From Solirubrobacter sp963798325 (GTDB taxonomy: Bacteria > Actinomycetota > Thermoleophilia > Solirubrobacterales > Solirubrobacteraceae), in NCBI GenBank assembly GCA_963798325.1, contig CAWCSS010000001.1, positions 434,001-498,000 of the forward strand: 64,000 nucleotides of DNA. Direction: 5' to 3'. Below are positions 11,295 through 19,275 of the stretch, one piece after another. The notes below the pieces were generated by a model. The model did no database searches and was not told the origin of the DNA. It was given only the letters and a program-made list of their open reading frames with translations. The position numbers and the translations under genes are program-made. Within the stretch, counting starts at the first letter, position 1; each line of letters opens with the position of its first letter.

Positions 11295-12110
11295 CTATCG
11301 AGGAGCCGAGAGGGTGAGTTGCTGGTAGGCCATCGACTGAAACGAGAGCCGGTGCAGCGGCGAGACGCCGAGCTTTTCGATCGCGGCGCGGTGCTCCGGG
11401 GTCGAGTAGCCGACGTGGGCGCCGAACTCCCAGCCTGGGTAGCGCTCCTCCATCCGCTGCATGAAGCGGTCGCGCGTGACCTTGGCGATCACGGACGCGG
11501 CGGCGATCGCGGCCGAGGTGGCGTCTCCGCCCACGACGTGGCGCTGGTCGAAGCCCGTGGCCGGGACGGCGAAACCGTCCGACAGACAGATCCCGCCCGA
11601 GACGCCGACGCGCTTCAACGTGTCCGACAGCGCCGCGAGGTTCGTCTTGTGCAGGCCGCGGGAGTCGATTCCGCGCACGCAGCGCGAGGTGACCGAGACG
11701 CGGACCGCGGCCCGCAGCACGCGTGGGTAGAGCAGTTCGCGCATCTCCATCGAGTGCTGCTTGGAGTCGTTGAGCGCGCTCAACGAGCGCCGGTCCGCCA
11801 GCGAGAGCGTCTCGTAGTCGAACAGGACGGCGGCGGCCACCAGCGGCCCCGCGAGACAGCCGCGCCCGGCCTCGTCGGCCCCGGCGACGAACCGGTACCC
11901 GAGGGCACGGTCGAAGCGGAACAGGCGGGAACCCGAGGAACGCGCGGGGCCCCGCTTCTTGAGGCCGGATGAACGGGGCGGGGCGGCGGGGATGTCCGCC
12001 GTCTTAGAGGAGGCCGATGCGCTTCGGCGGCCAGTAGGTCGCGAAGGCTTGGCCGATGATCCATTTCTCGGGGACTGGTCCCCAGAAGCGACTGTCGTCA
12101 GAGGAGCCAC
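11295..12110 (-). CDS. rnhB: ribonuclease HII
   Basis: RNase HII removes ribonucleotides from RNA-DNA hybrids. The catalytic region is clear: VAGADEAGRGCLAGPLVAAAV (DEAGRG), with GIDSRGLHKTNL and GGDATSAAIAAASVIAKVTRDR further on; the C-terminus PEHRAAIEKLGVSPLHR is also typical. The start is problematic: after the lepB stop at 12004 there is no in-frame ATG, GTG or TTG before the conserved region. The gene therefore either starts at the ATG at 12110, 107 bp inside lepB, or uses a CTG near RLFRFDRALG (about 11920). A copy of the dispersed C-rich element falls in this region. Confidence 0.9.
   Translation of the reverse strand: MAPLTTVASGDQSPRNGSSAKPSRPTGRRSASASSKTADIPAAPPRSSGLKKRGPARSSGSRLFRFDRALGYRFVAGADEAGRGCLAGPLVAAAVLFDYETLSLADRRSLSALNDSKQHSMEMRELLYPRVLRAAVRVSVTSRCVRGIDSRGLHKTNLAALSDTLKRVGVSGGICLSDGFAVPATGFDQRHVVGGDATSAAIAAASVIAKVTRDRFMQRMEERYPGWEFGAHVGYSTPEHRAAIEKLGVSPLHRLSFQSMAYQQLTLSAPR
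11962..12003 (-). repeat. dispersed C-rich junction element, copy A (lepB/rnhB)
   Basis: In the sense of the flanking genes it reads GACGGCGGACATCCCC, then CCGCCCCGCCCC, then GTTCATCCGGCCT, directly behind the lepB stop codon. It is the same element as at 20652, 24764 and 56641. It is translated in frame as part of the rnhB N-terminal extension. Confidence 0.8.
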
Positions 12111-12624
12111 GGTTGTCGCCCATCATGAAGTAGTGGTCGGCCGGAACGGTGATCTCGTTCGGGAACTCGCAGCCCTCGCCGCCCCCGCACGGTTCGGCGA
12201 AGGGCTCCTTCTGGAGCTTGCCGTTGAGCTCGACCTTGCCGTCCAGGATTCGCAGGTGATCGCCTGGGCCGGCGACGACGCGCTTGATGAAGTTGACGTC
12301 GGCGCGCCCGTCGGTCGGCTTGTCGCAGGCGGTGCCGGGGGTCGGCTGGCCGGAGCCGCAGGTGTTCTCCTCCGCGCCGGCGGGCGGGTGGAAGACCACG
12401 ACGTCGCCGATGTCGGGCTTGGTGAAGCGCGCGCCGATGCGGTTGACCAGCACGCGCTGCCCGATCTGCAGGGTCGGAACCATCGATTCCGACGGGATCC
12501 GGTACGGCTTGACCAGGAAGGCCTGGATCGCCAGCGCCAACCCGAGGGCGACCGCGACGATGAGGATCAGCTCGACGAGTGATCCTCCGGTCGATGACGA
12601 CCCTTTCTTGGTCGTCTTCGCCAC
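12004..12624 (-). CDS. lepB: signal peptidase I
   Basis: LepB cleaves signal peptides from exported proteins at the outer face of the membrane. The 206-residue protein has a short basic N-terminus (KTTKKGSS), one membrane helix (about 15-35, LVELILIVAVALGLALAIQAF), the catalytic Ser in PSESMVPTL, the catalytic Lys in NFIKRVVAGPGDHL and the late box YFMMGDNRGSSDDSR. I chose the GTG at 12624, 16 bp after rplS; the frame runs further up but only as antisense-like overlap with rplS. A Cys-containing insertion (ENTCGSGQPTPGTACDK) lies between the catalytic regions. Confidence 0.95.
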   Translation of the reverse strand: MAKTTKKGSSSTGGSLVELILIVAVALGLALAIQAFLVKPYRIPSESMVPTLQIGQRVLVNRIGARFTKPDIGDVVVFHPPAGAEENTCGSGQPTPGTACDKPTDGRADVNFIKRVVAGPGDHLRILDGKVELNGKLQKEPFAEPCGGGEGCEFPNEITVPADHYFMMGDNRGSSDDSRFWGPVPEKWIIGQAFATYWPPKRIGLL

Positions 12625-12640
12625 GTCGCGGTACTCCCGT

Positions 12641-13174
12641 TTAGCCGGCCTGCTCGTCACCGGCGGTCGCCGCGGACTCGGCGTCGGCGGACGCCTGGGT
12701 CTCGACGGCTTCCGCCTCGGCGAGCGCCTGCTCGTCCACGGCGTCGCCCGGCACCTCTGCGTCGACCGCCGCGGCGGCTTCGGCCGCCGGGTCGTACAGG
12801 ATGCCGCGCTCGACCACTTCCTCCGGACCGGTGTAGCGGCGCTCGCGAACGCGGGCGCGCTTGCCGACACGGCCGCGCAGGTAGTACAGCTTGGCGCGCC
12901 GGACGTCGCCGCGGGCAGCCACTTCGATCTTCTCGATCTTGGGCGAGTGCAGCGGGAACGTACGCTCCACGCCGACGCCGAAGGACTGCTTGCGCACGGT
13001 GAAGGTCTCGCGCACCCCTTCGCCCTGGCGTTTGATCACCACGCCCTCGAAGACCTGCGTACGACGCCGCGTGCCCTCGATGACCTGGAAGTGGACCTTG
13101 ACGCGATCCCCGGGCTGAAAGCGGGGAACACGGCGCAACTGATTGCGCTCGAGAGAGTCGATAAGAGTGCTCAT
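12641..13174 (-). CDS. rplS: 50S ribosomal protein L19 with acidic C-terminal extension
   Basis: L19 sits at the 30S-50S interface. Residues 1 to about 114 are a standard L19 (RVPRFQPGDRVKVHFQVIEG, QSFGVGVERTFPLHSP, KLYYLRGRVGKRARV). After YTGPEEVVERG the protein continues for about 60 residues rich in Ala, Glu and Asp, making it 177 residues instead of about 115. The ATG at 13174 is certain from the conserved start MSTLIDSLER. Its place between trmD and lepB is the ancestral order. Confidence 0.95.
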   Translation of the reverse strand: MSTLIDSLERNQLRRVPRFQPGDRVKVHFQVIEGTRRRTQVFEGVVIKRQGEGVRETFTVRKQSFGVGVERTFPLHSPKIEKIEVAARGDVRRAKLYYLRGRVGKRARVRERRYTGPEEVVERGILYDPAAEAAAAVDAEVPGDAVDEQALAEAEAVETQASADAESAATAGDEQAG

Positions 13175-13217
13175 AGCGGAAGGAAGGCCTCGGCGGATCG
13201 GGCTCGCGGGCGGTCGA

Positions 13218-13901
13218 TCATGGTAGCGGACCTGTGCCACGCAGCTTGGATTGCGCTCGGCGCCACTCATTAACGCGAGCGTGATGCCCCGACAATAGAA
13301 CGTCGGGAACCGCCCAACCACGCCACTGCGCGGGCCGGGTGTAATGCGGGTACTCCGGTGCGCCCTCCAGAGCCTCGGAGAACGATTCCTCGATCGCGGA
13401 CGCGTCGTCGCCGAGCACGCCCGGCAGCTTGCGCAGCACGGTGTCGAGCACGACCATCGCGGCGAGCTCGCCGCCGGCCAGCACGTAGCGGCCGATCGAC
13501 ACCTGATCGGACACGAAGTGGTCGAGGATCCGCTCGTCGAAGCCCTCGTAGCGACCGCACAGCAGCGTGATCTCGGGTTCGGAGGCGAGCTCGGAGGCCA
13601 GCGCGTCGTCCAACAGGCGACCGCCGGGCGTGAGCGCGATCACGCGGCGCGACGAGCGAAGCGAGACCGGGTCCTCCCCGTAGCGCTCGCGCAGCGCCGC
13701 CTCCATGACGTCGACGCGCAGGACCATGCCCGCACCGCCGCCGAAGGGCGCGTCGTCGACCTGCCCCCAGCTCAACGGCGTCGACGCGCGGAAATCGACC
13801 GCTTCGAGCGAATGCCCGAGCGCCAGCGCGTTCTCGACGTGCCGCTGGGTCCGAAACCACTCGAACCACTGCGGGAACAGCGTGAAGACGTCAGCGTTCA
13901 C
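13218..13901 (-). CDS. trmD: tRNA (guanine-N1-)-methyltransferase
   Basis: TrmD makes m1G37 in tRNAs with a G36-G37 sequence, using a SPOUT trefoil knot. Recognisable are DVFTLFPQWFEWF, QVDDAPFGGGAGMVLR, LLCGRYEGFDERI, SIGRYVLAGGELAAMVVLDTV and YPHYTRP; 227 residues is normal. The GTG start lies inside the last codons of rimM (11-bp overlap), so the two are coupled. The stop is followed by 43 bp and then rplS. Confidence 0.96.
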   Translation of the reverse strand: MNADVFTLFPQWFEWFRTQRHVENALALGHSLEAVDFRASTPLSWGQVDDAPFGGGAGMVLRVDVMEAALRERYGEDPVSLRSSRRVIALTPGGRLLDDALASELASEPEITLLCGRYEGFDERILDHFVSDQVSIGRYVLAGGELAAMVVLDTVLRKLPGVLGDDASAIEESFSEALEGAPEYPHYTRPAQWRGWAVPDVLLSGHHARVNEWRRAQSKLRGTGPLP

Positions 13902-14355
13902 CGAGGAACCCGAGGTCGATGTCGACCCGGCGCCCCGCGAGATCGATCGAGCGGACGCAGTCGCCGACCATCGGCACGAGCAGCTCGGACCCGTCGGGGC
14001 GGTCCACCTCGAGGACCTCGACGGACGGCAGCGCGCTCATGCGCCGGACGAAGCCCACGGCGACGTCGCCGTCGAAGACGGCGAGCCCCTCGAGGTCAGA
14101 CGCCCAGAATTCGTCGGGTTCGAGCATGGAATCGGAGCGGGGAATGGTCAAGGCGGTGCCGCGCAGGGCGAGCGCGTCATCACGCGACGTCGAGCCCTCC
14201 AGGCGCAGGATCGGCTTCTCGGCGGTCCCGGCACGACGGACGATCCGGCGCCCCGAGACGAGTCCGCCCGACGCCGGAAGCTCCGGCGCGACGTCGATCA
14301 CATAGAAGGAGCCGTCGAGTCCGTGCGGCCGGCCGACACGTCCGACGACGATCAA
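13891..14355 (-). CDS. rimM: 16S rRNA processing protein RimM
   Basis: RimM assists 30S maturation near S19. The conserved opening LIVVGRVGRPHGLDGSFYV and the later VLEVDRPDGSELLVPMVG, plus the PRC-barrel-type end VDIDLGFLGE, identify it. The only usable start next to the conserved region is a TTG at 14355, giving 154 residues, which is short but complete. The frame stays open back to 14526 through khpA, and a diverged copy of the C-rich element lies just upstream of the TTG. Confidence 0.9.
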   Translation of the reverse strand: MIVVGRVGRPHGLDGSFYVIDVAPELPASGGLVSGRRIVRRAGTAEKPILRLEGSTSRDDALALRGTALTIPRSDSMLEPDEFWASDLEGLAVFDGDVAVGFVRRMSALPSVEVLEVDRPDGSELLVPMVGDCVRSIDLAGRRVDIDLGFLGER

Positions 14356-14361
14356 CTCAGC

Positions 14362-14400
14362 GTCGGATGATCGGGGCGGGGCGGACGGGCCGCCTGCCTT
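14362..14400 (-). repeat. dispersed C-rich junction element, diverged copy B (khpA/rimM)
   Basis: In gene sense it keeps CCGCCCCGCCCC and GATCATCCGAC, but the CATCCCC part has drifted. It fills the gap between the khpA stop and the rimM start region. Confidence 0.6.
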
Positions 14401-14404
14401 GGGC

Positions 14405-14638
14405 TCACTCGACGATGTCGACGAGGACGCGTCGATTGTCCTTGACCGCGGCGGCCTTGACGACCGTCCGGAGGGCCTGGGCAGTGCGTCCGCCGCGTCC
14501 GATGACCTGTCCGTAGTCATCATCATCCACCGAGAGCTCGAGGACGAGCGTGCCGTCGTCCTCCTCGTACTCGTCGACCTGCACCTTTTCAGGGTGGTCG
14601 ACCAGCAACCGCGCGAGATACTCGAGCAACTCGCGCAC
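14405..14638 (-). CDS. khpA: KH-domain RNA-binding protein KhpA
   Basis: A 77-residue single KH domain with the GxxG loop in QVIGRGGRTAQALRTV. KhpA proteins bind RNA and, with KhpB, affect cell elongation and small-RNA biology in Gram-positives. The position rpsP-khpA-rimM-trmD is the classic one. It starts with a GTG 7 bp after rpsP. An acidic run (DEYEEDDG and SVDDDDY) sits between the first helix and the KH loop. Confidence 0.94.
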   Translation of the reverse strand: MRELLEYLARLLVDHPEKVQVDEYEEDDGTLVLELSVDDDDYGQVIGRGGRTAQALRTVVKAAAVKDNRRVLVDIVE

Positions 14639-14645
14639 GGTCGAG

Positions 14646-14888
14646 TTAGGAGATGCCCTGGGTCTTCATGAGCTTCTGGACTGGCTCAGAGGGCTGCGCG
14701 CCCTTGCTGATCCAGTACCGGATCCGCTCTTCGTTCAACACGATGGTGGACGGCTCGGTCTGCGGGTTGTACCGGCCGAGCGTCTCGATGAACCGACCGT
14801 CCCGCGGGGAGCGGCGGTCGGCGACGACCACGCGCCACTGGGGGTCTTTTTTCCCGCCAACGCGGGTGAGTCGCATGCTGACTGCCAT
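14646..14888 (-). CDS. rpsP: 30S ribosomal protein S16
   Basis: This 80-residue S16 starts SMRLTRVGGKKDPQWRVVVAD and contains DGRFIETLGRYNP, both typical. It heads the rpsP-khpA-rimM-trmD-rplS-lepB-rnhB operon. There is no Shine-Dalgarno sequence; instead TATCCT lies 11 nt upstream of the ATG. Confidence 0.97.
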   Translation of the reverse strand: MAVSMRLTRVGGKKDPQWRVVVADRRSPRDGRFIETLGRYNPQTEPSTIVLNEERIRYWISKGAQPSEPVQKLMKTQGIS

Positions 14889-14899
14889 ATCGGCGCAGG

Positions 14900-14905
14900 A
14901 GGATA
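14900..14905 (-). promoter_or_regulatory. -10-like TATCCT before rpsP
   Basis: TATCCT followed by 11 nt and the ATG. The same hexamer with the same 11-nt spacing precedes rpmF at 26958, which supports a shared leaderless ribosomal-protein promoter type. Confidence 0.45.
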
Positions 14906-14929
14906 GCGACTCGGAGGCCGACTTCGAGG

Positions 14930-14946
14930 TCGGATGATCGGGTCGG
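14930..14946 (-). repeat. partial copy C of the dispersed element (ffh/rpsP)
   Basis: Only the 3' part in gene sense is present: CCCGATCATCCGACCTC. It lies in the ffh/rpsP gap, 25 bp upstream of the rpsP -10-like hexamer. Confidence 0.5.
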
Positions 14947-14961
14947 CTGCCCCGTTTGCGA

Positions 14962-16293
14962 TCAGCGCTGACGCATGAGCTGGCCGAGGTCGGGCATCTT
15001 GCCCGACTGGATGCCGCGCATCATCTTGCGCATCTGGTCGAACTGCTTGATCAGTTGATTGACCTGCTGCGCCGTGGTCCCGGAGCCCTTGGCGATGCGC
15101 TGCCGGCGCGAGCCCTTGATGGACTCCGGGTGGCGCCGTTCCCACGGGGTCATCGACAGCACGATCGCCTCCACGCGGTCGAGTTCCTTCTCGTCGACCT
15201 GCATCTTGGAGAGCTGGTGGCCGGCCAGGCCCGGGATCATCCCGAGCAGGGACGTCAGCGGTCCCATGCGGCGGATCTTCTTGAGCTGGTCGAGGAAGTC
15301 CTCGAGCGTGAACTGGTTCTTGCGGAGCTTGCGCTCGAGCTCCTTGGCCTCGTCCTCGTCGACCTGCTGCTCGGCGCGCTCGATGAACGACAGGACGTCG
15401 CCCATGCCCAGGATCCGCTGCGACATGCGGTCCGGGTGGAACTTCTCGAAGTCGCCCAGCTTCTCGCCGGTGGAGGCGAACAGGATCGGCTTGCCGGTGA
15501 CCGCCTTGACGCTCAGAGCGGCGCCGCCGCGGGCATCGCCATCAAGCTTGGAGAGGATCACGCCGTCGAACTGCGCGACCTCGGCGAACTGCTCGGCCAC
15601 GTTGACCGCGTCCTGGCCGGTCATCGCGTCGACGACCAGCAGCACGACGTGCGGCTTGACGCGCTTCTTGATGTTCGCCAGCTCGGCCATCAGCGCCTGA
15701 TCGACGTGCAGGCGACCGCTGGTATCGACGATCAGGACGTCCTTGCCGTCGCGCTTGGCCTGATCCAGCGCCCACCCGGCGATGTCGACCGGGTCCTTGT
15801 CGATGCCCTGCTCATAGACCGTGGCGCCCGCCTGGGCGCCGACCTTGATCAGCTGCTCGACGGCGGCCGGGCGATAGACGTCGCAGGCCGCGACGGCCAC
15901 GGAGGAGTTGTTCTGCTCCTTCAGGAGCTTCGCCAGCTTGGCGGTGGCGGTCGTCTTGCCGGAGCCCTGCAGGCCGGCCATCAGGATCACCGTCGGCGGG
16001 CGCGGCGAGAACGTGATCCCCGCCGACTGGCCGCCCATCAGGGCGGTCAGCTCCTCGTTGACGATCTTGACCACCTGCTGGCCCGGATTGAGCTGCTTGG
16101 TGATCTCGATCCCGAGCGCGCGTTCCTTGACCGCGCTCGTGAACTGCTTGACGACCTTGAAGTTGACGTCGGCCTCGAGCAGCGCGAGACGGATCTCGCG
16201 CATCGCCTTGTTGATGTCGTCCTCGGTCAGCGCACCGCGCTGCCTGACGCCGGCGAGCGTGCCCTGAAGCTTCTCCGAGAGCGAATCGAACAT
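14962..16293 (-). CDS. ffh: signal recognition particle GTPase
   Basis: Ffh binds signal sequences and 4.5S RNA and docks to FtsY. The N domain is followed by the G domain with GLQGSGKTTATAKLAK, DTSGRLHVDQALM and SKLDGDARGGAALS, then the Met-rich M domain (MGPLTSLLGMIPG, RRQRIAKGSGTTAQQVNQLI, RKMMRGIQSGKMPDL). At 443 residues it is full length. A -10-like TAGAGT lies 9 nt before the ATG. It is transcribed leftward just upstream of the rpsP operon. The SRP RNA gene is not in the window. Confidence 0.97.
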   Translation of the reverse strand: MFDSLSEKLQGTLAGVRQRGALTEDDINKAMREIRLALLEADVNFKVVKQFTSAVKERALGIEITKQLNPGQQVVKIVNEELTALMGGQSAGITFSPRPPTVILMAGLQGSGKTTATAKLAKLLKEQNNSSVAVAACDVYRPAAVEQLIKVGAQAGATVYEQGIDKDPVDIAGWALDQAKRDGKDVLIVDTSGRLHVDQALMAELANIKKRVKPHVVLLVVDAMTGQDAVNVAEQFAEVAQFDGVILSKLDGDARGGAALSVKAVTGKPILFASTGEKLGDFEKFHPDRMSQRILGMGDVLSFIERAEQQVDEDEAKELERKLRKNQFTLEDFLDQLKKIRRMGPLTSLLGMIPGLAGHQLSKMQVDEKELDRVEAIVLSMTPWERRHPESIKGSRRQRIAKGSGTTAQQVNQLIKQFDQMRKMMRGIQSGKMPDLGQLMRQR

Positions 16294-16302
16294 GGGCTGA
16301 AG

Positions 16303-16308
16303 ACTCTA
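16303..16308 (-). promoter_or_regulatory. -10-like TAGAGT before ffh
   Basis: TAGAGT on the minus strand, 9 nt upstream of the ffh ATG at 16293, in the 62-bp divergent gap with sthA. Confidence 0.4.
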
Positions 16309-16355
16309 CCCAGGGTCCATGCGCGGAGGCCCCCACTTCAGGGAGACTCCCGGCC

Positions 16356-17759
16356 GTGGAGCTCGATCTTCTCGTCATCGGCTCGGGTCCCGGCGGCCAG
16401 CGCGCCGCCATCCAAGCAGCCAAGCTCGGCAAACGCGTCGCCGTTGCCGAGCGCCGTAACCGCCTCGGCGGCGTCTCGATCCATACCGGGACGATCCCTT
16501 CGAAAACCCTGCGCCAGGCCACCCTGGAGCAACTCGCCACGCGCCCACTCGACGTCCTGGATCCGACCGGGGTCGAGGAGACCGAGCGCGAGGCGGTCGA
16601 GCAGCTGCTCGACCGCGCCGGCGCCGTCGTGGCCGCGGAGACCGCGATCACGCGCGAGCAGTTCCGCCGCAACCGCGTCGGGCTGCTCAACGGCGGCGCG
16701 ACCTTCGAGGACGATCACACCGTCCGCATCGACGGGTCCGACGAGCCGGTTCGCGCGCAGCGGATCGTGATCGCCGCCGGAACGCGGCCGGCGCGCCCGG
16801 ACACGGTCGAGTTCGACGACCGCACGATCATCGACTCCGACGGGCTGCTCAAGCTCGACAAGCGCGTCCCGCGCACGATGACCGTCGTCGGGGCGGGCGT
16901 GATCGGCGTCGAGTACGCGTCGATGTTCGGCGCGCTCGGGGCGAAGGTCACCGTGGTCGACCAGCGCGACCGCGTGCTGTCGTTCCTCGACGGCGAGATC
17001 GGCGAGGCGTTCCAGTACCTGCTGCGCCGGCGCAACGTGACCTTCCGCCTGCGCGAGAAGGTCGAGTCGGTGGCGGCCCTGCCGGGCCGCGGGGCGCGGC
17101 TGACGCTCGCCTCGGGCAAGGAGATCGTCTCCGAGACGGTGCTCTACGCCACGGGCCGCCAGGGCGACACCGAACAGCTCGGGCTCGACAAGACGGGCCT
17201 GGAGACCGACAAGCGCGGGCGCATCAAGGTCGACGAGAACTACCGCACGGCGGTCCCGCACATCTTCGCCGTGGGCGACTGCGCCGGCGGCGCGGGGCTG
17301 GCGGCAACGGCGATGGAGCAGGGCCGGATCGCGGTCCTGCACGCGTTCGATCAGCCCGTCGCGCAGCTGCCGCTGCTGATCCCGTCCGGCGTGTACGCGA
17401 TCCCCGAACTGGCCATGGTCGGCGCCACCGAGGAGGAGCTGACCGACAAGGCGATCCCCTACGTGCCCGGGATCGCGCGGTTCTCGGAGCTCGCGCGCGG
17501 CGTCATCAGCGGCGACCGCGACGGGCTGCTGAAACTGCTCGTCTCCCCCGAGGACAAGTCGATCCTCGGGGTCCACGTGCTCGGCACCAGCGCCACCGAC
17601 CTGGTCCACATCGGCCAGGCGGTGATGGCGTCCGGCGCGGGCGGGTTGGACTTCCTCGTGACGGCGGTGTTCAACTACCCGACGTTCGCGGAGTCCTACA
17701 AGGTGGCCGCGCTGGACGCCGACAACCGGATCAAGGCGATGAAGGCCTTCGGCGACTAG
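16356..17759 (+). CDS. sthA: soluble pyridine nucleotide transhydrogenase (SthA-type flavoprotein)
   Basis: This FAD/NAD-linked reductase resembles SthA, which balances NADPH and NADH in the cytosol. The FAD site is IGSGPGGQRAAIQAAKLGKR. The position where lipoamide dehydrogenases carry the redox disulfide reads GGVSIHTGTIPSKTLRQA, with no cysteines, which is the feature that separates SthA from disulfide reductases. The NAD(P) site is VVGAGVIGVEYASMF, the second FAD motif FAVGDCAGGAGLAATAMEQG. It has 467 residues and a GTG start. Its stop shares the tetranucleotide CTAG with the convergent SPFH gene. Confidence 0.93.
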   Translation: MELDLLVIGSGPGGQRAAIQAAKLGKRVAVAERRNRLGGVSIHTGTIPSKTLRQATLEQLATRPLDVLDPTGVEETEREAVEQLLDRAGAVVAAETAITREQFRRNRVGLLNGGATFEDDHTVRIDGSDEPVRAQRIVIAAGTRPARPDTVEFDDRTIIDSDGLLKLDKRVPRTMTVVGAGVIGVEYASMFGALGAKVTVVDQRDRVLSFLDGEIGEAFQYLLRRRNVTFRLREKVESVAALPGRGARLTLASGKEIVSETVLYATGRQGDTEQLGLDKTGLETDKRGRIKVDENYRTAVPHIFAVGDCAGGAGLAATAMEQGRIAVLHAFDQPVAQLPLLIPSGVYAIPELAMVGATEEELTDKAIPYVPGIARFSELARGVISGDRDGLLKLLVSPEDKSILGVHVLGTSATDLVHIGQAVMASGAGGLDFLVTAVFNYPTFAESYKVAALDADNRIKAMKAFGD

Positions 17760-18790
17760 GGAGTCGGTGGCGGGGGTGGGATCTGGCCGTGGCTCGGCTG
17801 GGTCGCCACCTCGGCCTGGCGCTCGGCGGCCGCGGCGGCGCGGGCGGCATCCTCGGCGTCCGCCTTCGCGCGGGCGTCGATCTCGTCCATGTTCGCCGGC
17901 CGCGGGGGCTTGGGAGCGTTCTCGTCGGGCGCGAACTTGCTCGCCACGTTGGCCAGCGCCTGCGAGAACTCCGACGGGATGACCCAGACCTTGTTCGCGC
18001 TGCCCTGGGCGATCTGCGGAAGCATCTGCAGGTACTGGTAGCTCAAGAGCGCCTGGTCGGGCGCGCCGGCGTGGATCGCGCCGAAGACGGTCTCGATCGC
18101 CTTCGCCTCACCCTCGGCCTTGAGGATCGCCGCGGTCCGGGCGCCCTCGGCGCGCAGCACGGCGGACTGCTTCTCGCCCTCGGCGGTGAGGATCTGGGAC
18201 TGCTTGACGCCCTCGGCGGTGAGGATCGTCGCGCGGCGGTCGCGCTCGGCGCGCATCTGCTTCTCCATCGCCTCCTGGACGGTCCGGGGCGGTTCGACCG
18301 ACTTCAGCTCGACGCGGTTGACGCGGATGCCCCAGCGGCCCGTGGCTTCGTCGAGCACCGCGCGCAGTTGGTTGTTGATGTTGTCGCGGGAGGTCAGCGT
18401 GTCCTCGAGGGTCATGCCGCCGATCACGTTTCGCAGCGTGGTGACGGTGAGCTGCTCGATCGCCTGCAGCGGGTTCGCGACCTCGTAGGTGGCGGCACGC
18501 GGGTCGGTGACCGTGAAGTAGATGACGGTGTTGATGCCGACCACCAGGTTGTCCTCGGTGATCACCGGCTGCGGCGGGAACGAGACCACCTGCTCGCGCA
18601 GGTCGATCAGCGGCTTGACGCGGTCGATGAACGGGACGATCAGGGTCAGCCCCGGATCGAGCGTGCGCGAATAGCGGCCGAGCCGCTCGACGATCCCTGC
18701 TCGCGCCTGAGGCACGATACGCACGCCTGACGCCGCCACGATGAACAAAAAGATCGCCAGCACGACGAGTGCGATCAAGCCTGCGGTCAT
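17756..18790 (-). CDS. SPFH/stomatin-like (band 7) membrane protein
   Basis: A QmcA/stomatin-type protein with one N-terminal membrane helix (about 4-24), a band-7 domain (GLTLIVPFIDRVKPLIDLREQV, VIYFTVTDPRAATYEV, RWGIRVNRVELKSVEPP) and an Ala/Glu helical region (AEGVKQSQILTAEGEKQSAVLRAEG). The C-terminus ends in a Pro-rich tail. It probably forms oligomeric rings organising membrane microdomains. NfeD lies 10 bp upstream, the usual partner, so the two form an operon. Confidence 0.94.
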   Translation of the reverse strand: MTAGLIALVVLAIFLFIVAASGVRIVPQARAGIVERLGRYSRTLDPGLTLIVPFIDRVKPLIDLREQVVSFPPQPVITEDNLVVGINTVIYFTVTDPRAATYEVANPLQAIEQLTVTTLRNVIGGMTLEDTLTSRDNINNQLRAVLDEATGRWGIRVNRVELKSVEPPRTVQEAMEKQMRAERDRRATILTAEGVKQSQILTAEGEKQSAVLRAEGARTAAILKAEGEAKAIETVFGAIHAGAPDQALLSYQYLQMLPQIAQGSANKVWVIPSEFSQALANVASKFAPDENAPKPPRPANMDEIDARAKADAEDAARAAAAAERQAEVATQPSHGQIPPPPPTP

Positions 18791-18800
18791 ACGTCCCCCT

Positions 18801-19229
18801 CTACTCGCTCACGAGCGCTGTGGCGCCCCGGATCTCGAGCACGTGCACACGGGTGCCCGGCTCGATCACATCGTCGTCGTCGAACGCCCGCGCCGTCCAG
18901 ATCTCACCGTCGAGCTTCACGCAGCCGACACCCTCGGCGTTCGCGATGCGCTCGACGACGGTCGCGGTCTGGCCGACCAGCGCCGCGGTCCCCATCTTCA
19001 GCCCCCTGCCGCGCTGATGGGCGCGCGCGACGGGCCGCAGGGCGGCCAGCAGGACGATCGAGACCACCAGGAACGCAGCCATCTCGATGGTCGTGCCCGC
19101 GTCGAAGGCCGCGAGCAGCGCGGCGACGGCGGCACCGCCGGCGAAGGGCGCCAGAAAGAAACCCATCGTGGCGATCTCGCCGACGGCGAGGACCACGGCG
19201 AGAATCAGCCAGAACACCCAGGGATCCAC
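18801..19229 (-). CDS. nfeD: NfeD-family membrane protein
   Basis: A 142-residue NfeD with membrane helices at about 5-25, 28-45 and 48-70 and a C-terminal OB-fold domain (GLKMGTAALVGQTATVVE, VKLDGEIWTARAFDDD, VHVLEIRGATALV). It is the short form without the protease domain. It is the first gene of an nfeD-SPFH operon. The GTG start is preceded by a -10-like TACGAT at a 7-nt distance. Confidence 0.93.
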   Translation of the reverse strand: MDPWVFWLILAVVLAVGEIATMGFFLAPFAGGAAVAALLAAFDAGTTIEMAAFLVVSIVLLAALRPVARAHQRGRGLKMGTAALVGQTATVVERIANAEGVGCVKLDGEIWTARAFDDDDVIEPGTRVHVLEIRGATALVSE

Positions 19230-19236
19230 TCATCCG

Positions 19237-19242
19237 ATCGTA
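19237..19242 (-). promoter_or_regulatory. -10-like TACGAT before nfeD
   Basis: On the minus strand TACGAT lies 7 nt before the GTG at 19229. This suggests a leaderless nfeD-SPFH transcript. Confidence 0.4.
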
Positions 19243-19275
19243 TCCGGACTATGACCGGCGCGGTGCCGTCCCCGC

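Noticed and set aside
12625..12870. N-terminal extension of lepB by 82 codons
   Set aside because: It overlaps rplS in another frame, is Arg/Pro/Ser rich, and the membrane helix and conserved start lie after the GTG at 12624.
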